A stretch of 47,123 bases of DNA from positions 1 to 47,123 of IMG/VR virus record IMGVR_UViG_3300017783_000044. One strand, 5' to 3'. How positions within the stretch are numbered: the stretch's first letter is position 1; each line of letters opens with the position of its first letter. Origin of the DNA: a virus. The position numbers and the translations under genes were made by a program. This document shows positions 41,094 through 47,123 of the stretch, piece after piece. The notes beneath the pieces were generated by a model. The model worked only from the letters and a program-made list of their open reading frames with translations, ran no database searches and had not been told where the DNA came from.

Positions 41094-44000
41094 TATGCTT
41101 CCCTCAAACTAAAGACTGTGTATTGTGCTATACTAAAACCTCGTTCATAACTAGTTATAGCAGGTGGTGACCCAATTATTTTAGTTGGATCTGGAGAAGC
41201 TCCAAATATAGAAACAAGTCCAGTCCCTTTAAACCAATTCGGTTTTTGTGCTTCAAATACATCACCAATTTTTGCTGAATCTAAACCAGCGGCTTTTTCC
41301 CAGAGTGTATTACCTAATTTTTCAATTTTGTATTTAACCCCTTTCTGCATTTCCCCAGCAGTAATGCTACTTTCAAAGCCAGGAGATGTGCCGAAACATC
41401 CCCTTTTGCAGTTATCAAACGATGTCTCAGTTTTTGAACCGTAATAGATAATTTCCTCTCCAGAGTAAGAAAATATAGAGTTATAGTTTCCAGTTTCATT
41501 TATAAGTATTTTTTTAGTATATTTTGGAATAATTAGGTATCCACTAGAGAAAAATCCTGCAGTAGATGCTACTTTAATATTATTGTCACCTCTTTTTAAT
41601 TCATCAGTTAATTTAGCAAGTAATGGTTCATCAATAAATGGGTTACCTTTATTTAAAATTGTCTCACCAATCATTTCAGAAATTTCATTCATCCTAAAAT
41701 GGAACATTTTATAATGGTCCATTTGATAATTTACATTTGGTAACCAAATATTTTGTGGATGAACAACAGCTGTTGGTAAAGATAAACTAGAATGTTCAGG
41801 TTTTTCTTTGTGATTAAGATCTCTTAATTGTGGTGGTAAGAACCAGTTAGTGTTAATAGTATAGTTGTTTGGCCATGCAGTTCTATCATAAAATTGTATA
41901 TCAGTACCATTAGTTGGATTTGTCCAATTTGCAGTAACAGTTGCAATTCCGTTAGGACATGTAGCAGTTACAACAAGCGTTACAGGATCATTAGTACTAG
42001 TAATGGTTTCTACATATCCACCTACATCTTTAGTAATATTTACTTTTATATTAGTAGTGTGATTAGCACCAGTAAAAGGAAAAACTGTTTGATCGGGTGT
42101 AGAAGTGCTCCATTTTGGCTTAGACCTAAAAACCATCGTTGGTTGATTATGGGTTGTAGTTGGATCTAAGTTAATTGTTGGATCAAGTGCTCTATTATCA
42201 GAAAATTGTACATCCGATGTAAAGAATTTAACCCTATCCATTGCTGGTGGTATGTTTCTAAAGTTAGATGTTTTGAACGTTATACCAGAAGAGTCTTCAC
42301 CCTCGATTTGTGGGGGTAAATTTGTAACTTTTTGTTTAGGAATTGACTCTCTTACTTTACTTGATCCTTTTTGTATCCTATTAAACAAAGAATTTTCATT
42401 AGTAATCAACCGTTTATAGTATTCTTCCGATAAAATAGATGATTGTGAGAGTGATTTTGACACAATTTCACTAAAACGGTCTTTTACATCGTTTAAAGTA
42501 TTAGATTGCGACTCAGATGGGTTAAGAATTTCATTTTCTTCCACACAAACATCACTAATTCCAGAATCAACGGATTGCAAAGCAATATTAATATCTTCTG
42601 CCTCTAAAAATGGGTCATAAGATTGAAAATATTCAAGATCAATTTGATCACGACACACATCATCTTCAACTAATACCGCTTTTTTTCCGTTTAAATTAGT
42701 TTGTACGTATGAATTAATAAAATTATACAAAACAATGATGTTACGACCAGATATTTCATACACTTCACGGAATGTTTCATAAAGATCTATGTCAAGTGGA
42801 GCATTAGTGAATGAAAGATAGATTGATGCAATCTTATATGCATCATCTGTTTCTGGTCTTGTTAGTAAAAATTGACCTGTTGTTTTAGAACCATCATCCC
42901 AAAGAATACTTCCTAGGGTATAATCACCAGTTTCTTCTTCTAAAACATATTTTTCACAGAATGGATCCGCAGAATAGAAAACTGGTTGATATGTTACACT
43001 CTTTTTATCAAAACTAAAGTAAGTTCCTACAACTGCTGAACGATTTGTAATACCTTTACCAGCACGTACTATAATTTGTGCGCCTTTATCAGTAGTATGA
43101 GTAGAGTCTGCAGTAAAAGATCCACCACTAATAGTAGCATAACATAGTGTATGTTTACTAACTCTATTAACTTCGTCGTTAATTACAAGTATTGATTTTA
43201 AATCGGATGATTTTATCTTCTGATTTAACCAAACTATTCTATTTGTGGGGTCTACTGCAACAACTCTAGTACCTTCCTCAAGTCCTTTACCTCCAATTTT
43301 CATACGATGTGATATATCATCAACATCATCTAAACGTACCCAAGATTGAGCATTAGAATAATCTGAAGATGTATAACCTAAATTGATAAATCTTGCCTCA
43401 CTGACTTTTTTATCAACTCTTCCAGGAGTAGAAAATTGATTTACACTACGTCTTAGTCCAGTAGCAACAACATAATTGACAACATTATTAATTGTTGCAC
43501 CACTTACAGTATCACCAATAGAAACTAAATCTGTTGTACCCTCTTCAAGACCTTCTAGAGTAACTGTAAATGATCGAGCAAATGTATTATTACCATTTTC
43601 TGTCTCAAACCAAACACGAATACTATTCTCACTTTCAACTTTTACTTTAGCAAGTTGAGGATTTGAGGTTACTCCAGATGCAGTTAGATTAGAATCTACA
43701 GTTACAGAAACATCTCGCGCACTAGTAACCTTCTTATTGTTAAATGTGATTAGATAATGTTTTCTTCCTTTCTTAAAATTATTTGCTCCTTCGTCTGATT
43801 TAGATTTTGATTCAATCTGTACAGTGCTAACTGAAGACGTTAATGATATATCTTGATTTAAACTGTCATTAAAATCATGAAGTATACTAGCAACTACACT
43901 GGAACTATTTCCACCCTTACTTTCTACGTAATTAAAGAAAATGCAATCATCATCTGTACCACCATGATAGATGATTGGACTTCCTATCTTCTCACTAACA

Positions 44001-45091
44001 TTATTTGATACACTATCAATTTTAAATGTTGCGTTAGTATCATTCCCATCAGTATCTTTTAAGATAATTTTATTACCACTTACAGTATAACCACCACTAT
44101 TACCATTTAATTTTACATCATATGTCTGACCTGCTTCCAATAAAACATTTTGTGTAGTCTTACCAACTTCACCACCACCATCACGAATCCATATCTTACC
44201 ACCAAACTCTACAGTTTCAATTGCTTTACCATAAGCATTGGGATCATCATCCCATTCTAATGTAAATGTTGCTAATGAACTGCCTGTACCAGTAACATTT
44301 AAATTACCACTACTATCAAATGATGGACTAACTTCACCATTACCACCCTGAACTCTTCCTAGTGAGTCGAAGACAACTGGTTCATATACCCAATCTGATG
44401 TGCCATCTGTACCACTACCAGGTACAATCCAATATATTTCACTGTCTACACCTGTTAAAGTTAAATCTGCACTAAATGTTGCAGCATGTTCATATTGTGT
44501 ATATGTGGTTGTAGTTGTACCACTGCCGGGGATCTCTTCTCCTTCATCATCAGTCTGATTAGCACTTGTACATGTTACTGATTCTTCTACAATACCAGCA
44601 ATCTTTCTTGGTTTGATTGTGTGTGAAGTAGGCCAATTAAAGATATGTTGAAAATATTGTTCCTCATACGTATCATTTGGTTTACTTTCTAATTCAAATT
44701 TTGGTATCTGTTCATTATCACCAACACCTTGAATACTTTGTGAATATAGGTATTGACGTTCAAGAATTGAAGAGATATCAAAATCTCCATCTACATCATT
44801 AACTGCCGTTGCTAAATTAAAACGACTCATATTAGGCATACGTCTAGAATACGTAATCGCCTTGATAGGATTACCATAACTATCAGTACCGCTAAGACTA
44901 CTGCCGACATCCCCAACTTCAAAATAACTATTCTCTACTAGATCAGTTATATTTTGAGTTGAAGGAACCGCAACTGTATTACCATCATCATCAGTACTAG
45001 TTGTGGTAGTCTGAAAAGTTACCTTACCCGTTTTACTATGATTGGGTTTTGGTCGAGTATTTTCAAATCTATCCCTTGTTTTCTGTGCCAT
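41093..45091 (-). CDS. Large structural protein of unknown assignment, upstream of PAAR
   Basis: This 1332-residue protein is rich in Thr, Ser, Asn and Gly, with beta-type segments. It has no lysozyme motif (no Glu-x8-Asp-x5-Thr block seen), so it is not a simple T4 gp5 homologue. Residues about 1170-1237 carry a module with STAGFFSSGYLIIPKY and EEIIYYGSKTETSFDNCKRG, shared with the two other giant baseplate proteins. Residues about 950-1130 include LPPQLRDLNHKEKPEHSS and NVNYQMDHYKMFHFRMNEI. The SD-like AGGA precedes the ATG at 45091. The one-base overlap with PAAR and the upstream AbrB-like gene suggest one transcript. A hub or fibre role is likely, but unproven. Confidence 0.8.
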   Translation of the reverse strand: MAQKTRDRFENTRPKPNHSKTGKVTFQTTTTSTDDDGNTVAVPSTQNITDLVENSYFEVGDVGSSLSGTDSYGNPIKAITYSRRMPNMSRFNLATAVNDVDGDFDISSILERQYLYSQSIQGVGDNEQIPKFELESKPNDTYEEQYFQHIFNWPTSHTIKPRKIAGIVEESVTCTSANQTDDEGEEIPGSGTTTTTYTQYEHAATFSADLTLTGVDSEIYWIVPGSGTDGTSDWVYEPVVFDSLGRVQGGNGEVSPSFDSSGNLNVTGTGSSLATFTLEWDDDPNAYGKAIETVEFGGKIWIRDGGGEVGKTTQNVLLEAGQTYDVKLNGNSGGYTVSGNKIILKDTDGNDTNATFKIDSVSNNVSEKIGSPIIYHGGTDDDCIFFNYVESKGGNSSSVVASILHDFNDSLNQDISLTSSVSTVQIESKSKSDEGANNFKKGRKHYLITFNNKKVTSARDVSVTVDSNLTASGVTSNPQLAKVKVESENSIRVWFETENGNNTFARSFTVTLEGLEEGTTDLVSIGDTVSGATINNVVNYVVATGLRRSVNQFSTPGRVDKKVSEARFINLGYTSSDYSNAQSWVRLDDVDDISHRMKIGGKGLEEGTRVVAVDPTNRIVWLNQKIKSSDLKSILVINDEVNRVSKHTLCYATISGGSFTADSTHTTDKGAQIIVRAGKGITNRSAVVGTYFSFDKKSVTYQPVFYSADPFCEKYVLEEETGDYTLGSILWDDGSKTTGQFLLTRPETDDAYKIASIYLSFTNAPLDIDLYETFREVYEISGRNIIVLYNFINSYVQTNLNGKKAVLVEDDVCRDQIDLEYFQSYDPFLEAEDINIALQSVDSGISDVCVEENEILNPSESQSNTLNDVKDRFSEIVSKSLSQSSILSEEYYKRLITNENSLFNRIQKGSSKVRESIPKQKVTNLPPQIEGEDSSGITFKTSNFRNIPPAMDRVKFFTSDVQFSDNRALDPTINLDPTTTHNQPTMVFRSKPKWSTSTPDQTVFPFTGANHTTNIKVNITKDVGGYVETITSTNDPVTLVVTATCPNGIATVTANWTNPTNGTDIQFYDRTAWPNNYTINTNWFLPPQLRDLNHKEKPEHSSLSLPTAVVHPQNIWLPNVNYQMDHYKMFHFRMNEISEMIGETILNKGNPFIDEPLLAKLTDELKRGDNNIKVASTAGFFSSGYLIIPKYTKKILINETGNYNSIFSYSGEEIIYYGSKTETSFDNCKRGCFGTSPGFESSITAGEMQKGVKYKIEKLGNTLWEKAAGLDSAKIGDVFEAQKPNWFKGTGLVSIFGASPDPTKIIGSPPAITSYERGFSIAQYTVFSLREA

Positions 45092-45112
45092 ATCCTAAAG
45101 AAATTCGCGCTG

Positions 45113-45292
45113 TTACTCACCTACCTTATGTAGGCGCAGGCCCGGAAGTCCATCATAATCCCAGAATTGCCACTCTAAGATATCTCCTTGACGCCATTCC
45201 ATCTCTTCTAAGAGATCTTGAGGAAGTTGTACCATATACTCTTCCGAGTTTTCATCGAACTCTACCTCAGTAGTTGTTATATCATATGACAT
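45113..45292 (-). CDS. Miniature AbrB/MazE-like protein (59 residues)
   Basis: This short frame encodes 59 residues. The stretch EEYMVQLPQDLLEEMEWRQG (18-37), continued by DILEWQFWD (38-46), resembles the AbrB/MazE swapped-hairpin pattern (V-x-LP-x-x-L-L-x-x-x-x-W-x-x-GD). Such domains bind DNA as dimers or act as antitoxins. Only one short domain is present and no toxin partner is seen. It fills the gap between petF and the 1332-residue gene, 30 bases after petF. Its composition is acidic, which is unusual for a DNA binder, so protein binding or mimicry is also possible. Function is inferred. Confidence 0.6.
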   Translation of the reverse strand: MSYDITTTEVEFDENSEEYMVQLPQDLLEEMEWRQGDILEWQFWDYDGLPGLRLHKVGE

Positions 45293-45322
45293 AGTTAATT
45301 ACTAATACACTTTCAGTATATA

Positions 45323-45613
45323 TTAAAGTTCTTCTTCCTGATTTGTTAATACTGTGCAATTACTTGTAGGATATGTCACACATGTGAGAATATATCCTTC
45401 TTCTAATTGTTCATCATCTAAAAAGAATTGCTCACTTGCATCGACTGTACCTTCTACAACTTTTCCGCAACATGTAGAACATGCACCTGCACGACATGAA
45501 GATGGTGCATCAACACCCGCATCTTCTGCGGCATCTAATAGATGTTGATCTTCTTCACACTCAAATGTACTCTCGTCTCCGTTAGGAGTTCTAAAAATTA
45601 TTGTGTAACTCAT
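45323..45613 (-). CDS. petF: Plant-type [2Fe-2S] ferredoxin
   Basis: At 96 residues this is a soluble one-electron carrier accepting electrons from photosystem I and passing them to FNR and other reductases. Cys40, Cys45, Cys48 and Cys78 form the C-x4-C-x2-C-x29-C signature (CRAGACSTC) of plant-type ferredoxins. The protein is acidic, as in chloroplast-type ferredoxins. Length is that of cyanobacterial ferredoxin. It lies eight bases after petE. Cyanophage ferredoxins are known from some genomes. During infection it could keep electrons flowing into reductive metabolism or feed phage-encoded reductases; this is inference. Confidence 0.94.
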   Translation of the reverse strand: MSYTIIFRTPNGDESTFECEEDQHLLDAAEDAGVDAPSSCRAGACSTCCGKVVEGTVDASEQFFLDDEQLEEGYILTCVTYPTSNCTVLTNQEEEL

Positions 45614-45621
45614 TTGTTTTA

Positions 45622-45945
45622 TTAATTAACGTGAATTGTACCTACCATACCAGCACCTTGGTGCGGACCACAAAAGAACTCGTAATCTCCTGCATCTGCA
45701 AACTTAATGTCTTGCGATTCTCCAGGTGAAAACATTAACGATTCTCTCGATAAATCTGGACGTGACTCAACAATAATATTATGTGGTGGTAACATACCAT
45801 TCACAAAATGAATTGTATCCCCTGATTCAATAGTAATCTCATTCGGTTCAAACACTAAATTACCATTTGATCCCATGGTTACATCTACTGCCCATACAGG
45901 TAATGAAAGGAAAAGAAAAGCTGTGAGTGCAATTAAAAATTTCAT
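45622..45945 (-). CDS. petE: Plastocyanin
   Basis: At 107 residues this is the thylakoid-lumen copper protein that shuttles electrons between cytochrome b6f and photosystem I. The copper ligands are His55, Cys92, His95 and Met100 in the CGPHQGAGM motif. An N-terminal signal peptide (about 1-19, hydrophobic core [16 protein letters not shown]) fits Sec export, with cleavage near Ala19. The mature form is about 88 residues, shorter than typical cyanobacterial plastocyanin (about 98-105). Plastocyanin genes are known auxiliary genes in some cyanophages. It lies 14 bases after the upstream gene, so it is in an operon with petF. Confidence 0.95.
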   Translation of the reverse strand: MKFLIALTAFLFLSLPVWAVDVTMGSNGNLVFEPNEITIESGDTIHFVNGMLPPHNIIVESRPDLSRESLMFSPGESQDIKFADAGDYEFFCGPHQGAGMVGTIHVN

Positions 45946-45959
45946 AAAAAAACTCTAGT

Positions 45960-46163
45960 TTATTCAACTAAACTATCTAGGTATTCTTTCTCTGATCTGT
46001 ATAAAAATTTCATGTTTTTATCTAATATGATCTCGATTCCCTGACCTAATTCTGGAAGTAACCATTCATGCACTGGAAGACAATGCTGCCAATTAACTGG
46101 TTGTATACAGTTCATGACAGCTACACTCCAAAATGCTGAAAGATGTATCCATATACTAGTCAT
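45960..46163 (-). CDS. Small protein of unknown function upstream of petE
   Basis: I chose the ATG at 46163 rather than an upstream start at 46202, because 46163 overlaps the stop of the preceding gene by 8 bases, a tight coupling. This gives 67 residues. The N-terminus MTSIWIHLSAFWSVAVMNC is hydrophobic, then CLPVHEWLLPELGQGIEIIL, and a C-terminal charged helix with YRSEKEYLDSLVE. It might be membrane-associated, but the hydrophobic stretch is short. No known family is recognised. It sits in the petE-petF operon, so an auxiliary redox-related role is conceivable. Confidence 0.6.
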   Translation of the reverse strand: MTSIWIHLSAFWSVAVMNCIQPVNWQHCLPVHEWLLPELGQGIEIILDKNMKFLYRSEKEYLDSLVE

Positions 46164-46368
46164 CTTGCTCAAAAATTGGTGGATTATATTTGAGATACTC
46201 ACGAAATGTCATCTTCATTTCTTTCTCAGTCATTCCACAATGTTTTGCGGCTTCTGGAAGATTCATCGATGAATGATAAAGTCCTTCGTGTGCTTCCTTG
46301 ACATTCTCTGGTGTCGTCTTCTTACGAACTTCTGTGAGTTTGTTTTTATTTACTTGAAGTAGACTCAT
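46156..46368 (-). CDS. Small helical protein with a helix-turn-helix-like segment
   Basis: This 70-residue protein has LPEAAKHCGMTEKEMKMTFR (37-56), a pattern of two short helices separated by a CGM turn, as in simple helix-turn-helix proteins, followed by EYLKYNPP. It is the first gene of the petE-petF group. I recall similar small proteins in cyanophages and marine cyanobacteria, without function. It may be a small regulator or a protein-binding helper. The upstream non-coding stretch (46369-46511) has no clear promoter. Confidence 0.65.
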   Translation of the reverse strand: MSLLQVNKNKLTEVRKKTTPENVKEAHEGLYHSSMNLPEAAKHCGMTEKEMKMTFREYLKYNPPIFEQDD

Positions 46369-46511
46369 AGGGGTTTTTTGGCTGGGAAAATTTTTTTATT
46401 TTAGAGTGACATCGAGTGGTCGAATCTGGTCCGTTATAGATTAGGGTAGTGCGGCGTTTTCGCTCACGGACGGGGGACCAGAGGCCAGGCCCTCCCGTTT
46501 CCTCTCTTGAC

Positions 46512-46751
46512 TCAGCCGGATGTCTTGAAGTAAGATGAGGCGTTGCCGGCGACGACTGAACGGGTCGCTGTCACAGCAGAGGGCGATGTCTGTCCTCGGC
46601 GGTTGGTGTTAGAGCGACTGCCTTTTGTCATGCTCATGGGTGTCTCACCCTTACGTGGACCACGTTGCTTGAGCACTGTGACCTTGACTGTCTTGCCGTT
46701 TGCCTGTAGGGCAGTGGCGATGTCGAGCAGGTTCTGAGTGGCGGTTGTCAT
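46512..46751 (-). CDS. Small basic protein of unknown function, GC-rich region
   Basis: I start at the ATG at 46751, giving 79 residues; the longer alternative at 46802 begins with TTG that is part of the -35 box, so it is not likely the start. Sequence: an N-terminal helix (ATQNLLDIATALQANGKTVK) with following VTVLKQRGPRKGETP, then a Ser/Thr/Arg-rich tail. The segment KQRGPRKGETP looks like a nucleic-acid-binding loop. The coding sequence is markedly richer in G and C than the structural genes. No family is recognised. Confidence 0.62.
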   Translation of the reverse strand: MTTATQNLLDIATALQANGKTVKVTVLKQRGPRKGETPMSMTKGSRSNTNRRGQTSPSAVTATRSVVAGNASSYFKTSG

Positions 46752-46779
46752 GTGGTTTGTTTTGTATGTGGCTATTGTA
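46749..46779 (-). repeat. Duplicated leader, copy 1
   Basis: This 31-base stretch, from the start codon through the -10 box, is nearly identical to 47042-47073. The two differ by one inserted base and one substitution. On the minus strand both read TACAATAGCCACATAC-(A/G)-AAACAAACC-(C)-ACATG. Confidence 0.8.
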
Positions 46780-46802
46780 CAGGGTAAGCGGTCAGATGTC
46801 AA
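46774..46802 (-). promoter_or_regulatory. Near-consensus sigma70 promoter
   Basis: On the minus strand TTGACA (46802-46797) is followed after 17 bases by TACAAT (46779-46774). That is a perfect -35, optimal spacing and a 5/6 -10 box. It lies two bases after the stop of the upstream gene and 22 bases before the ATG at 46751. It should be strong for host RNA polymerase, giving early expression. Confidence 0.82.
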
Positions 46803-46804
46803 CG

Positions 46805-47044
46805 TCAGACCAGCAACTCAAGAGCAGGTGATGCAGCATCGATTGTCTCGTCGGCATAGACTCTCACCCAACGGATCGGATCACCAGCAGTCAGACGCCA
46901 GATCATCATGTCTCCATCCTCTCCCCCTGCCCTCCACTGTCGGCAGATCTCGTAAGCGTGTGAGATGTTGATGGCGTAGTCAGCACCCGCTTGATCGAAA
47001 CATCCCCAGGCGTTAGGTTGGACAGCGAAGGTTGGCAGAGTCAT
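46805..47044 (-). CDS. Small protein of unknown function, GC-rich region
   Basis: This 79-residue protein starts MTLPTFAVQPNAWGCFDQAG and includes DYAINISHAYEICRQWR (22-38), DMMIWRLTAGDPIRWVRVYA (45-64) and an acidic C-terminus. Hydrophobic and charged residues alternate as in a folded globular domain. No known family is recognised. Its start region carries copy 2 of the duplicated leader. The gene is GC-rich compared with the structural module. Confidence 0.65.
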   Translation of the reverse strand: MTLPTFAVQPNAWGCFDQAGADYAINISHAYEICRQWRAGGEDGDMMIWRLTAGDPIRWVRVYADETIDAASPALELLV

Positions 47045-47073
47045 GTGGGTTTGTTTCGTATGTGGCTATTGTA
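47042..47073 (-). repeat. Duplicated leader, copy 2, with -10 box
   Basis: This 32-base copy of the leader at 46749-46779 includes a TACAAT -10 box at 47073-47068. Its -35 region is weak: at spacing 18 it reads CTCTCA, which matches TTGACA in three of six positions. Confidence 0.75.
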
Positions 47074-47123
47074 GGCCATAGCCCCCTCCTCTGAGAGGGC
47101 CGTTGTGACAGTTTAGAAATCGA

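Noticed and set aside
41093-45091. T4 gp5 hub-lysozyme identity for the 1332-residue protein
   Set aside because: Position next to PAAR fits, but I see no lysozyme catalytic pattern, and the length and composition differ greatly from gp5.
46397-46404. CTAAAATA (minus strand) as a late promoter for the petE-petF operon
   Set aside because: It has an extra A compared with the CTAAATA form and lies in a poly-A/T run, so it is not distinguishable from chance.
46440-46500. GC-rich hairpin (CGGGAGG...TCCCCCG on the minus strand) as a terminator after the GC-rich genes
   Set aside because: Pairing has a mismatch and no U-tract follows, so it is not a convincing intrinsic terminator, though a folded leader cannot be excluded.
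46395-46511. Possible tRNA or structured RNA in the gap upstream of the 70-residue gene
   Set aside because: A GATTCGAC-like stretch resembles a T-loop, but the flanking bases do not pair into a T-stem, and no acceptor stem was found.
47081-47103. Inverted repeat CCTCT-G-AGAGG and adjoining GC-rich bases as a terminator
   Set aside because: The stem is short, the loop would be a single base, and no U-run follows on either strand.

Overview
The window is a piece of a T4-like cyanophage (cyanomyovirus) genome carrying the virion assembly module. Two things support this. Recognisable T4 structural genes appear in T4-like order: gp25-gp6-[gp7 slot]-gp8-[gp9/10 slot]-fibres-gp13-gp14-gp15-gp16-gp17-gp18-gp19-gp20-gp67-gp21-gp22-gp23. 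In addition, photosynthetic electron carriers of cyanobacterial type (plastocyanin petE and ferredoxin petF) lie just upstream of the baseplate genes. Every gene I support is on the minus strand, so transcription runs from high to low coordinates. The sequence is mostly AT-rich and tightly packed, with many 1-8 base overlaps. The major capsid gene is cut by the left edge.

In transcription order, 47123-46430 is a visibly GC-richer stretch with two small unknown genes. They share a duplicated leader, and the second has a near-consensus sigma70 promoter. Next, 46368-45113 is a small operon: two small unknowns, plastocyanin, ferredoxin and an AbrB-like miniature protein. From 45091 to 37390 come a 1332-aa structural protein, a PAAR tail-tip protein, a 44-aa basic protein, a 216-aa conserved unknown, gp25 and gp6. 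From 37393 to 24268 come a 3833-aa giant in the gp7 slot and gp8. A 2130-aa DUF4815-type protein and the fibre group follow (24219-14462).

The neck genes gp13, gp14 and gp15 and the small terminase gp16 occupy 14487-10716. Three small accessory genes (one DUF6321-like) separate gp16 from the large terminase gp17. After gp17 come two more small genes, sheath gp18, tube gp19, portal gp20, prohead core gp67-like, protease gp21, scaffold gp22 and capsid gp23. Together the window encodes most of the contractile tail baseplate wedge, the neck, the DNA packaging motor, the tail tube and sheath, and the prohead. The redox genes are host-like auxiliary metabolic genes, presumed to sustain photosynthetic electron flow during infection.

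Three signals go beyond the gene list. T4-like late promoter boxes (ATAAATA type) recur upstream of genes and mostly overlap the stop codon of the preceding gene. Small beta-rich modules have been inserted into otherwise conserved proteins (gp13, gp14, gp15, gp18), and related modules recur in the giant baseplate proteins. The 3833-aa giant is built from about eleven repeated modules, one of them split by a nested insertion, plus a YHYH-like domain. I saw no tRNA, CRISPR array, insertion sequence or transposase.
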